DNA of 64,000 nt from Boletus sp. NGJ (taxonomy: Eukaryota > Basidiomycota > Agaricomycetes > Boletales > Boletaceae), in contig JAGTXK010000219.1 of the NCBI GenBank assembly GCA_019096195.1, positions 1,240,001 through 1,304,000 on the forward strand. The letters run 5' to 3'. Within the stretch, counting starts at the first letter, position 1. Each line of letters begins with the position of its first letter. Below are positions 22,801 through 34,124 of this stretch, piece by piece. A program made the position numbers and the translations under genes. The notes under the pieces were generated by a model. The model worked only from the letters and a program-made list of their open reading frames with translations, was not told the origin of the DNA and made no database searches.

Positions 22801-25800
22801 GGCGACGCTGACGTAGACTGGAATTTTGCGAAGCGGGAGGCCGCTCTAGCCCGACTGGGCCTCGATCCCACACTAGACAACCTTCCGGATGAAGAGATCA
22901 ATAAGCTCTTTGAACGAATCACCAAGGTCAAGACAATGCGTGACCACCACTCAAAGCCACGGCCTGAGAGTAGTCTCAGCCAACGTGACGACGTGTGGAG
23001 CGAGTCAGGCCGGCCGTTCTCTAGCGATGCGACGACGGACGACACAAGTGTTGATGCCGGACCGAGCCATGGAAGCCCCGATATGGATGGTCCCCTCAAG
23101 GACGTTCAGCATCAGCTTGAGTCTCGTCTCCAGGCCATCTCAGAGTCCAACGAGGCCGAAGACCTGAAGGTGGAGAAGGATCACATGGAGCACCAGTTGA
23201 AGATGGTTCAACGACAACTCAAGCGACTCATTAGCGCACGTGCGCATGGAGAACCAGAAGATGACATCATCGGATTCGAGCCTGTTATCTACTCTGCAAA
23301 ACAATTACGTTTGATACGCAAGGTCCTTGACAGGTGGCGGGCCCATCGATCCTTTTCCATGGCTGAAACTGTCTTGTCTAATGCCGTTCTTGTAAAGGAA
23401 GCAACTGTTATCAGGTACGGAGTTTTTTGTGAACTGACATAGAACAAGGTCGATATTTAACCAAAGTGAATTTTGATTGTAGCAAGGAACTCAGCAAAGA
23501 TGTTTCTTATAATTTCACCATTGCCTCCGGTGGGTCGCTGGCAGCCCCAACTTCGGGCGTGGACAATATCGGAAGTCTCGATGGGTTTGGTGATGTTGCT
23601 GATCCCCGACTTGCCTCTACGACCCAGCCATCCGTTGCTGTCAAGGTCCTTGACAAGAAACATTGTGCGATTTATACGTGGTCCCTAGATCGTCTCCAGC
23701 AACAGCTACAACGGATGCGAAATCTAACGACATATATCGATAGACCGTCGTATACCCAGCATTTCAGCTCTGATAAGCCCTTTTACGAGTCTCCCCCGCC
23801 GCAGTTCTCTTTCATTGGAAATGCCCTCATATCCCTGGCACCCCTTTCGCGTCGCCTCTCTTCATCCTCTGTAGTGCCCATATTTTGCCGCTATACGGCA
23901 GAAGCAATCGGCTCCTGCAAGATAGACCTCAAGATTTCCAGCGTAATCCAAATGTCCTCGAAACATGCATCCGGATCGGCTGCCTCGACTAGGCCCGGCT
24001 CTCCAGTTCCGTCTCTATTGTCCCCAGGGAGCAAGATCAGTTTTTTCTTGACTATTGATTCTATCAAAGGACTTTCATCCCACGATTTTGCAGCTTTGCA
24101 TCTACAGGTGCGATTATCTTCGTTCGTGGGACCATCGCTTGCGAACGAGGAGATATTCTCGTCCTCTGTGCTTGATATGGAAATATCTTCACTGTCGGAG
24201 CTCAAGTTCCGGCGGACATTCTCCATTGTTGCTCCTACCAAGGTTGTCAATTACTTGCGACAAGGATACGCTCCCATAGAATTCTTCGCAGCAGTCAAGC
24301 CAACTTACTTGGAGCGCCTGGAACGATGGGACGAAATGCGTGAGCTGCGAGTTCACCCCCGTCCTCCTTCCTCCACGAGTCAAGCCGACAGCAAGTCGTC
24401 AAATACCCAGATGATGCGACGATCTGAAACAGATTTCGTCATCGAGCAACTCCATGATGTTGCGGCCCGTGTTCAAATCCGAGAGCTTGGTGCGGACGGG
24501 GAGTACGTCCCTGTTCCTGTGGTTTCTCAGGGGAGTCTCGATCCAGGCGCATTCTTCCTTCATCAGGGGCTACAACGTCGTATTTTCCTGGAGCTCTCCT
24601 CTGATTCAGGTCCTCAGCTCCCATGGTCAAATGTTATCAAAATCAGAGTGGGAATCGTGCGTCTACTCGATCCGAAGGGCCGAATACACGATTCAACATC
24701 GAATGCCATGGTCACCCTGCCATTGCTAGCGGATCAGTCGGTTGAATTCAAGCCAGACGGGACGGGATCGCTGACGTCGGAAGCTCTTTGGGATTCGAGC
24801 ATTCACGATTCTGTCCTGCTGAATCGCGTCACGACGAACCCGTACCGGGTCATTCTACAACTTCAGTGGGCAGTGGTGGTGGAGTCGTGTGGTGAACCGG
24901 TTCAATTCTCCATGGACATTGCGGTGACGATGCAAACGCGGGATGCACGTCCTCCGAACCGTTTCCTTACCTTCCTCAGCTCTGGCAAAATTCTTTCAAG
25001 AATGAGTTCGATATTCAAAGTCCGTCTGTCCCCACCACTGACACGTTCGCCACAAGACCTCTGGCGTCTTGACACGTCGGAGAAGTACGTGCGTGGAGAG
25101 GAGGTGTTACAGAACTGGAAGCCAAGAGGCATCTCAATTGTGGAGGACTATGATCGTCTTGTCAAAACCGAAAGAAGAGCCGCTGATGTGCAAGCTGTTC
25201 GTGTTGTGCTGGCGTCCTCCCGCACGATGTCACGGCCTTTAGCATCGGGATCCGTGGTGTGGGCTTCTGAAACATTACTCCAGAAAACAATTACACTCTG
25301 GCAAAAGCGATTTGGTCAGGTTTGTTGGACCAGATATCATACCGCGGAGATAGGTTCATGATTTCTCTTTAATGCAGATTGCCCTGAGTCAAGTGTCATT
25401 GGAAACAGACAGGTCCACCTCTAGCTCCAAAGCCAGTAGGGCCAGCGACACCACCATTAAACTTAATTCTACGGTTACGCTTGTGCCACATAGGCGAGTC
25501 AGAATGTACTGTCTTGCAGAGATGAACAGCTCAATTAAAATTACATAAATCTTTTCTCTACAGTGATGGCCCAACAAAGCGAGGATATCTGCTCATCCTG
25601 ACAGACGCCAGCCAAGACACCTGGAACAAGCGGTGGTTTGTCCTTAGGAGGTGACGTTCATCTTCCTGGGTAGCGCTAGAGCTTACTCACGTGACTTGTA
25701 GACCTTACCTCCATATGTACACGAGTTCCAATGAACTGGAGGAAGTTGGTATCATCAGCCTCAACGGGATGAATATCGAATGTGACTCCAACAAAGAGAC

Positions 25801-25983
25801 CCTTCTGGGGGTGAGTCTGGGCTGCGCTATGTCGAACTCTTCACCTGATGCCTTTATTCATAGAAACAATTTTGTTTCACGCTATTCACTGCGGCTAATT
25901 CGCATGTGCTCGCCGCGCCATCATTGAAGGAATTACAGTCATGGACATCGAAACTAGACCCTACCGGTTCCAACCTCACCTAG
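19900..25983 (+). CDS. Kinesin-3 motor (KIF1/Unc104 type: motor, FHA, PH)
   Basis: Microtubule motor carrying vesicles and early endosomes in fungal hyphae. Starts [19 protein letters not shown]. Motor motifs are the P-loop (GQTGSGKS near 20.39-20.47 kb), switch I ([11 protein letters not shown]) and switch II ([10 protein letters not shown]). A K-rich insert ([11 protein letters not shown]) precedes [20 protein letters not shown] neck/coiled-coil region follows ([11 protein letters not shown]). The FHA domain covers about 22.0-22.65 kb ([20 protein letters not shown], then [18 protein letters not shown], then [13 protein letters not shown]). A KIF1-type middle region is carried by a long exon at 23.5-25.3 kb. 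The C-terminal PH domain reads [32 protein letters not shown], ending LDPTGSNLT with stop at 25983. Roughly 1,600 residues and more than 20 exons. Several exons are tiny and three introns appear to use GC donors (listed separately). Confidence 0.93.
20386..20542 (+). other. Three consecutive micro-exons coding the kinesin P-loop
   Basis: Reading the frame through canonical GT-AG introns gives exons of 12 bases (20386-20397), 19 bases (20454-20472) and 11 bases (20532-20542). They are flanked by introns 20317-20385, 20398-20453, 20473-20531 and 20543-20598. Together with the last base of the preceding exon they code YGQTGSGKSYSMMG and rejoin [11 protein letters not shown] in the next exon. Every junction has a plain donor and acceptor, and the encoded motif is exactly that of the family, so the reading is well supported. 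Confidence 0.88.
22031..22115 (+). other. Micro-exons before the kinesin FHA domain
   Basis: A 21-base exon (22031-22051, MPHLVNL) and a 7-base exon (22109-22115, coding NE plus one base) join to an exon starting at 22169 to give [20 protein letters not shown], the usual KIF1-family lead into FHA. The intron before the first and the intron after the second start with GC (GCTAGT at 21981, GCAAGC at 22116). A further GC-AG intron (22222-22275, donor GCATGT) joins FGRTM to VGRLDS. Confidence 0.75.
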
Positions 25984-28016
25984 ACGGCTCTCGTCACGGA
26001 TCGTTTTTTTCTCTTGTTTACCTTATTGAGCTCATACTCGTCTACATGTCTACACGTATACCATAGTCGCTGCCCTGAACACGCAAGGCACAGACTTGAT
26101 TGATGTATCACAATCGAGTTTTCTGGCGTGAGGCTATTGTATTATTCCACCGTGGATTTGGTGTCGGGGCTGGGATGGCTGGGATCGGGGTGGACGTATA
26201 CACGGTGGATCACACGACCGACAAACTGCTCAACGGTGTACACGTCCCTGCCCTTAATGAACTTCGAAGAAGAATTCCATCATGATATTACTGTAACGCA
26301 TTCCGGACAGACGCTCGACTTGTTGCGTTGTCATACGTGGCTGACATGTACCCGCGGAGATCGCATGGAGATCTCCCCGTAGCTTTTCAGTCAGATAAAT
26401 AAACTTTCGGAAGAAAGGATGGGAGCTACCTCGAACTTGCTCCGTCGCGGCGGGTCGGATCGGCTGGAATACTCATTCTGAGGGGTCTGAATTGCGTAAC
26501 ATTGGGTGAGAGCTCGGGTCTACTTTTGATGTTTTCGTGTGCTCCCACCCAGTAGGCCTAAGCACCGTGTGTACTTATTAATTTTTTGCATGTGCTGGTG
26601 ACACCGCCACCGGATTACTGTAAGCTATACGCTCCGTTACTTGTTCATTAACGTTCATTGACGACCGTCACATCTGGTGATAGGCCGGTGAAAGACGGAA
26701 GTGATGGGGCGCCGACAACGGAACAATACGCCGATGCTTATGGAATTCGCAGTATGCCATGTCATCCCGACCCGCACTTAATCACAGCGTTTGTCGCAAC
26801 TCACTTTTTCAGGGTGTGGCAGTCTGCGTGTCGTTGCCAATTGCGATGCAGACCCCATTGGTTGTCCCTGTTGAAATTATCTGTCAACTTGGGCCCTGCC
26901 TACCATCAATCCCTCGTAAGCAGATTATCCTGATACGGCGACTAAAATGAGTGTCTTTTCTTGTTTCTGAATCTTGAAATCTAGGGGGGAAGGTGTTCTG
27001 GCGATAAGTAGATTGATATCATGGAACAAACCTCAGGGACTAGAAGAAAATGCGACGCATCGGAAATCTCACCTGGGGTCGTCCAGACGATGCCTTGGAT
27101 TGCGATGCCTGACGCGGAAGAAATATGATTCTGGGTTCACGTACAAGAACGCTCACAGGTCTGTGCGCTTGGCGTTTGAGGACAAGACCTGGGTGTTTGG
27201 GTCACAGCTTCCGCCGCCCGCAATCATGGTAATACGAACGAAGGCGCCTAATCCTACACGTATCATGAAGCCGCTCGCCCCGCCTTCGATCACTCGAATA
27301 GCTCGTTTGCAACATAAACCCACGTGTAACACCGCAACCACACCGCAGTCTAGCTCAGATCGCACGACGGCGGATTTTTTTGAAACAAGCAAACAAGCAT
27401 GTGTACTTTATTGAACTGCGATGACGGATACAAAACAGCGGAGATCACCCGCGTGGTTTCAATGAGCATACAGGAGCCTTGAGTAACGTTGAAGCTGTCC
27501 CTTGTAAGGAGCTATTGTCGCTTAATTTCCATGTACGGGAATACTGACCAGAACTTGTTGGCAGGCTAGTGTCTAGCTTGCGGATGTGACTGATGAATGT
27601 AGGTTTGAACGTCGCAAGTTACTTTCAGTGTGCCATCAGTACTATCAGTGATATATGAGACCATCGGTAGTCAACGTTTCAACGTTTTCAACACCCGGTA
27701 CTAGTAGTAACAGCTTTCCTCTAAATGTCGACATGCGACCATCCGCGTCAGAGTGTTGAAATCAAGTGTCATTCGAGATCTAATATAAGAATATGTGATA
27801 CGATGGTTGAAATACAGTATGTTTTGGCTCCACGCTGTACGCGAAAGATAAGAGGAATATAAACCACAAATATGAAGATAGGATTGTCTACGATGTGCAT
27901 CTAGCAGTGCGGAAGAGTTAGAGAACGAAGCCTGACTTTTTGGGTAGGTGGGAAATGTGAATCAGACGTGTATATGGATACAGAGCGAACAAAGCGGTAA
28001 ATCCTCTAAACTTGCT
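25984..28016. other. Gene-poor gap between kinesin-3 and CFA synthase
   Basis: The 2.03 kb between two converging genes contain both 3' UTRs and otherwise only short ORFs. The longest is 146 codons at 26974-27414, with no recognisable motif. Base composition near 27.5-27.9 kb is more A/T-rich. No RNA gene or transposon was recognised. Confidence 0.5.
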
Positions 28017-29946
28017 TTAATCACAGGCAATGGGGCAGTCGTTCTGACACGTGACCACGTCAAAATCAACCCGGATAACAGCGACTTGGCACTTACTGGT
28101 CGTGTGAATGTTAGCATATGACAGGTGATGTATCCTTTGGCAAAGCCAGCTCCCGCATATGCGAAAAGATATTGCCATTTGCGCTTGAATGCTTCGTACT
28201 CCTGAACATCTCTGAGGGCTGGATAGTCTTTGATGAGCAAGTCTCGACAAATATTTGCCTCAAGACGGCGACCCCATTCGCGGAGGGTTCGAGGGTAATC
28301 TATGAACAAAACACAGCTCAAGAGGGATCCATGAAGCAAGATGAAAATATTCTTACGCGCAGCGTGGTTCTCAACTCCTTCGAGGGTGAACCTGCCTTCT
28401 GAACCGGTGTTGGCAGCTTCAATCAATGCACTCGCACTAGGCAAGCATGAGTTGGGCCACATGTAACGGCGCATGAAGTCCTCGGGTCTGAGAAAGTGTG
28501 TTATCAGCGGAGGAGCAGTCTCTCAAGGTGTGATACTCACTGATAGTTGGAGTATCTTGATTCTGGGAAGGTCGAGGCGCTGACAACTGCAGTCGCGTGT
28601 CGTGACTTGAGAGCAAAGTCCACAAGCTTGAAGTACGTGTGATAAAACTTGGAGCCCACATGCTAAAAATCATGTTGTGAGCGAGCATGCGATAGGTGAA
28701 GTCGCAAAACTCCTGACCTCCAACATTTCGATGCTGACGAAGGCGTCAAATGCTTTCTCAAACTCGGCGGGGATTTCGCGATAATCCATCAGATGGACCC
28801 GAATGCGGTCCTGAAGGCCAGCCGCTTTGACCCGCTCTTCAGCAAGAGCTTTTTGTTCTTTAGACAATGTCAGGGTGTCGACTTCACAACCGAATGTCCG
28901 GGCAGCCTAAATTGGCATAAATATATTAGCAATGCCGTCAGGGATGACAGGAATTCGATCACCTCAATGGCCATTCCACCCCATCCAGAACCGAATTCTA
29001 ATATGCGGTCTCCAGGTCTCACTTTTGCTGCGGTAAGGACATAACGAATTTTGCGTAGTTGTGCAGACTCCAAGTCGCCCGGGAATGGACCGTTGATCAA
29101 ATCCCCGCGGACACCACCTTCAGCATCGCTCCACAACCCGCATGAGTACATCATTTCTTTACTGAGGAATGCCTGAAGTGCACAGTGTCAATAATGCCAT
29201 CATACAATCTCCTTCAGAACGCACCTTGAAGAGTTCGTTAGATTGATCGTAGCTTGCAATTGCATTCAAGCGCGCGCGAGAGCGTGTCTGTCCGAGGAAC
29301 GCGTTCGAGACTCCGGAAATTGCTGAGGTTACGCGGCTGATGGCCGAGGACAAACCATCCATTCCGGATTCGTTCTCCAGCCAAAGCTGTCACTCATCAG
29401 TCCCGATAATCTTGGGTGATGGGCAAGATCAACCTACGTCCATCACAGCTTTGAGGCTGCTAACTTCAACGTCGCCTACCATGTAAGCTTCGCTAACTGC
29501 AACAACATATTAGCTCGAAATAAGATGCAGGATTCTAGGGTTGAGGCTTACAGCCTAGGTCTTGAGAGCTAAGGCGTATGTCAGCTTGAGCGCGTCAAGG
29601 ATGGGTGTAAACACGTACAAGAGGACGCGGGACCAGAAGTCCGGGTTAGTGACCGTGAGGTAGACCTCGTTAGAGCCCTTGCAGCGAGTTCCGAAATGGT
29701 AAACGCCGTGCGAGTCTGCAATAGTCAGGCATCCTCTGGTGATAGCTTTCTCAAGGACGGCAAGGACCGAGCTCCGTGCTGTCAGCTAGCCTTAGATACG
29801 CGACAGCATGGATGGTCTAGTGTCATACCATAGCTGGACAAGAGAGATTTTGGTTTTGGGAGCAAAATGGATATCGAGGAGGGGGAACGATAGAAATTGG
29901 CCGCCGACGAAAAGGTCAAGGCGGAGGACGTCGCAGCGTTCAACAT
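28017..29946 (-). CDS. Cyclopropane-fatty-acyl-phospholipid synthase-like methyltransferase
   Basis: S-adenosylmethionine-dependent enzyme of the CFA/mycolic-acid synthase family, which methylates double bonds of membrane phospholipid acyl chains. The likely start is the ATG at 29946 (MLNAATSSALTFSSAANFY); upstream sequence is open in frame but lacks an ATG. The N-terminal part reads ITRGCLTIADSHGVYHFGTR and SQDLGLSEAYMVGDVEVSSL across small introns. It then gives ARLNAIASYDQSNELFK and MMYSCGLWSDAEGG. SAM binding is by LEFGSGWGGMAIE, then CEVDTLTLSKEQ and DYREIPAEFEKAFDAFVSIE. The C-terminal part reads PEDFMRRYMWPNS, FTLEGVENHAAR, YPRTLREWGRRLEANI and FAYAGAGFAKGYITCHMLTF. A last small exon codes NDCPIACD, stop at 28017. 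Complete by family comparison. Fungal members are thought to descend from bacterial CFA synthases. Confidence 0.9.
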
Positions 29947-32900
29947 CGTAGGCTGAGTAGGATAAGAGGACGTGTAGATGCGGGGTCTAGCAGAGGGGGG
30001 GAGGATGGGGAGCACCTTTGGCGGGTCATGGTGCCCCTTTATACGCAGTGGAGATGAGACAACCCACGAGCAGTCACATCACAATTTTGCACATGCAAAA
30101 ATTATTCTGTATGGTGCTCGGCAAAAATAGAGGGAGAATAGATTGCCTACTTGTGGCCGTCCAGGGATTCACGGGAAAATGAGAATGGATCTCAGATCTG
30201 TAGATGACGGAGTCAGACTGCCAGAGTTTGAGAAACATAGATCCGCTAGCAGCCGGCAACAGTCTCAGTCGGAAGAACTAGGTTCAAATACCATACGCAT
30301 TGTCCCATTCCCTTGTGTCAGGTCCTGGTAGTAAGTGCTCTCCTCCTTGTCCGACGAGGAAAATTCAGCTCCCCACGCGACAAAAAAGAAGGTACTTGCA
30401 GGAAACATGAAGCGATCGGGAAGTTGCGAGTACTATAAATTCCTTGCTGTGAACCCGTTAGCTGGGGGCGACCCAAGCAACCCGAAAAACTCGACATCCA
30501 AAACAGCGGTCTCCCACGTACTTCTTGCGTGGCTCCCACCGTGCACAATCCGGTCTCTGTCAGGGTCAGGTTTAGGCTGATTCAGTCTCGTCGGATCCCG
30601 CAATCCGGGTTGCCTTGCCCAAGCCATGCAACAGAGCATCCCACCAAATCCATCTTCCCGTTAGTCATGTGGCGGTGTCTCACCAGCTTTGGCACCATGC
30701 TCCGAGTGAGTTCCAGCTTGCTTGTCGCCGTTGACTCACCCTCATTGTAGAGTTAAACTTTGCTAGTAGGCGAACATGCAATCTTTCCCAAATACGACTC
30801 TTGTAATTGTTCTCCACAGACAGTCCGCGAGACAAGACCAAGACGCCGTGCGCGTCATGACGATTTGAATACCGCCCTCGTGATGGGCCGCAATTCCTGG
30901 CCCTGGTTTCAGCCCGTTCCGTTGGCGCGGTATACAAACTACATACTTCTACTCCCCCTTGTTGTACACAAACAATGGATACCGGTGGTCAGACAGCCGG
31001 ATGCTGTGGCACGTCCCTTGTCTACCTCAATGCTCCCGCCCTTATGGGACGTGGAATGCTCGCCCAGTGATCGGTCTCACACTACGCCAATCTTGTGCAC
31101 CATCAACGATTGCTTCTCGGGCTTCCATGGCTCATTATTGGCCACTACGTGTTAGCTCGCGTGCTTCGCATGAGATAAATCGTCGCTGGATCCCATTCCA
31201 AGGTTGCCCTCTGTACACCCTTGGCAAGAGATTCTCCCATGCAAATCCGGCTCCTGTACAAACGACACGGGGAGCGCGACACACACATGAGTAGTCGTCG
31301 GCAAGGTCTTTCCTTCCATCGCCGCATGTCGGCCATTCATCCTGGAAGCATTAATCACCGCTCGCGCCACCATGCCACGGGCACATCTATGTACCAAGCT
31401 TCTCCGTTTGTATACTTCCCTGCGATATCATCGCTCAAGGATTGGACCGACACATGCTGCAGTTCTTGCTAGTTTTCGCTTCGTTCCTGTCAAGCTGTCC
31501 AGTGTGCTAGCTTCGGCGCAGCATACTGATTTTCTTGTCATAAGAGATGCGAGCGTCCAGGCCAAGCTTTCGCGCGTGCTTGCGCTGCGATGTCTGACCT
31601 GACGACCAGCATTGTGAACATCCCCTCGCTCACCTTACAAGGCAGTTACCCGAAGAATTATTCACAATCAAGCGGTGAGAAAGTCCACAACGCAATGTTA
31701 AAGCCTAATACTCACGTACGACATTTCGTTGACGTATCGTGTCAGTGTGTACTCGTCTAAAATTGCATCTCCCCTAGGGCCGCATGTACGCCAGATGTGG
31801 TTAGTCTAGAATCGTGTCTCCCTCACACTCCTCTTGACATGTCTTCTAACTTGCAGCTATCGCACGAGGGCCGTGCATTCATGTGTCAGTGGCTAGCATG
31901 GCACTGTGGGTATCTCTTGAAGACTTGTGAATCAGATTTATCCGAGACAGTGCATTTTACGTCACGAGGAGTTGTCGATGAGTTTCAAAGTCCAGGTCGT
32001 ATGTCTCAGTCACAATCAGCCGGTATGTAATTCTCGCACGCGGAGCTCGCCGCTCATCCGCACTGTGATAGTAGTTTGTCTGGTCGTTAATCAGCTTCTA
32101 TTCTCCCTCAATGGCAGTGATCTTCAACTGATCTTCATCGAGCACACTATGCCGTACTTGCCACGTGTCGACATAGTAATGAATCGTCGTCCTGGATTAT
32201 CCCGCTCGTAAGGTGGATGCTGAAGCGCTGATACTTGCGGGCGGGGAGTACCACTCTACTCAGAATGCGGGTGCCTGCACCGTTGCTCTCTTGGGCGGTG
32301 ACCTCCAATGCAATGCCAACCTCGGGATCTCGTAGCCCCTGTCGAAGATGGCATTGAGTAAAATATCATTCGCTGAATTCGCCCTTGCTTGCTCGCTGGG
32401 AACGGAGATTCGTCCCCGTCACACTTGACTGTATTCCGATAAAACCTCGATCCGTCCGATATAACTGAAATCGCTGCATTGGGTCGTATTGGAAGCCCTT
32501 TGAACACCGACTTCTGCGAGGGCAAGTCGTAATCCCTTGTGGTGGTTCTCCCGATGGCATCGATTGACTCGCGCGGCATTGTATGCTTACCCTCGAATCA
32601 CACGTATCCCGTCACCGTACTTTGAGAACTCGCGCCGCTGTCAGAGTTTACGTGTCATACACTACCAAGGAGCAGACAGATCGTTAGCCATCAGGTAGAA
32701 TCCAACAGGCGATGGCGGTGATAGGCCGGCGGTCTTGTCGAGGACCATGGGCTAACCACTGAAGAAGGTTGCCGCGTGCGGACGATCGAGACCTGAGACG
32801 GGCGTTCGCAAGCGGACAAAGGGTATAATCAGGGAGTTCTATCCTTCCTTTGTTCGCCGGTTGGTCATACCGATAGTGTTCGCTTCAATCTAGGCTATGC

Positions 32901-33082
32901 CGGCACAGCCTGAAACAGCAGTCGTACGAACGTATGAAAACCACAAGCGGGCCTGGAAAACACTAAGGAGCTGAGTCCGTGACGTGTTTCGATCAAAAAG
33001 GTACTTGGTCTGTTTTCCCGGATATCTAGGCTACCAGTCTAGGCACGGAGGTCGTGGGGGATCAAAGTTGACTGTCGCCTGA
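29947..33082. other. 3.1 kb gene-poor gap
   Basis: The upstream region of the CFA synthase gene (minus strand), then about 2.5 kb with no recognisable coding exon, ending at the 3' end of ARL2. ORFs up to 131 codons overlap on both strands and read as noise. No tandem repeat, LTR or terminal inverted repeat was found by eye. This is the largest featureless stretch in the window. Confidence 0.5.
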
Positions 33083-33957
33083 TTATTGCACCCGTGCCTG
33101 CGATGTACCCGGACTAGCGGTGGTAGAGCTGTAATACAGCCGGCGCGCAACATCTTGCACAATCCAGTCAAGGCCAGCAACTAGGTTCTCGCCAGTGACC
33201 GCGCTGCATGGCCAAATCTTCCACTGATGGGATTTGATTCCTGGCAAGTCAAGCAGCTGAAGATGACGGCTATGGTCAAATGCTGGTTCATACAATATAT
33301 CACTGCATACTTCACGGATCTCCTTGTCGCTCATTGACCCTTGTATGTCCTGCTTATTGGCGAAAACAAGAAGCGACGCGCCAGACAACCTCTGGGAGAG
33401 CGTGAATCTCGGAGATGGGAGAATACCCGATCATCCTTACATCCTCGAGAAGAAGGTTATGTAGCTCCTCCTTACAGTCTTGAATTCGCATGCGATCTCC
33501 CGAGTCTACAACCCAGACGATGCCATCCGTTTGCTCGAAATAGTTCCGCCAGTATGGTCGAAGGGTTCTCTGACCACCAACGTCCCCTACTCGCATAGTA
33601 AATGGCTATGTTCTGAAATGATCGATGACAAGAGATACAAACAGATATTAAGTGTATAACTGGAGAGGTAGAATCACCGCCAGAACAGCGTGGATTTGAG
33701 CATACACACCCGCGGATCCTTTGAACACTCACTTTCTGTGGATGAACGTCTTGATGTTGAATCCTAGAGTTGGACTGATACTCGATATGTTCTCGCCGTT
33801 GATCTTCTTTAGGATGGTAGTTTTACCCGCATTGTCGAGACCGCTGCCACTGGCTTGAGGAAGCTGAAAGCGCAGGGAAATAACAGGCCTACAGGAACAG
33901 GATCCGCATTTCTTTCTCCTTCTGGCGACTTTTCCTTATGATGGTGAGGAGCCCCAT
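33083..33957 (-). CDS. ARL2: ARL2-type small GTPase
   Basis: ARF-like 2 GTPase, which with tubulin cofactors controls tubulin folding and microtubule assembly. Starts [19 protein letters not shown] at 33957, with the Gly-2 and N-terminal helix typical of ARL2. G1 is [13 protein letters not shown], joined across an intron to MRILFL. Switch I is [12 protein letters not shown]. Switch II/G3 is [19 protein letters not shown]4 is FANKQD and G5 [27 protein letters not shown] and [15 protein letters not shown] complete the fold. A short extra tail ([15 protein letters not shown]) precedes the stop at 33083. About five or six short introns. Head to head with eIF5B across 167 bases. Confidence 0.93.
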
Positions 33958-34124
33958 TGTGCAAATACCTAGCAAAGTCAAAACCGAGAGTCCATGCTAT
34001 GCGGTGGCTTCGCGGCGGGTAGTTTCAGTCCCCGACAGAATTCACCCCTTTCCGGCAAGATGATGGCACTTGGTACGACTACCCTTTAACCTACTGTGTC
34101 GTCCGCGTCTGCAAGCTAGTCTCC
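33958..34124. promoter_or_regulatory. Bidirectional promoter region, ARL2 / eIF5B
   Basis: Only 167 bases separate the start codons of the divergent ARL2 and eIF5B genes, so both 5' leaders and both core promoters must share this interval. No TATA box is evident; GC-rich sequence (cttcgcggcgggtag) lies near the centre. Confidence 0.6.

Noticed and set aside
26974-27414. 146-codon plus-strand ORF in the kinesin/CFA synthase gap
   Set aside because: No motif, no plausible splice partners, composition like the surrounding non-coding sequence.
30760-31155. 131-codon ORF in the 3-kb gap
   Set aside because: Conflicts with other ORFs on both strands, no recognisable domain; kept as part of a gene-poor region.
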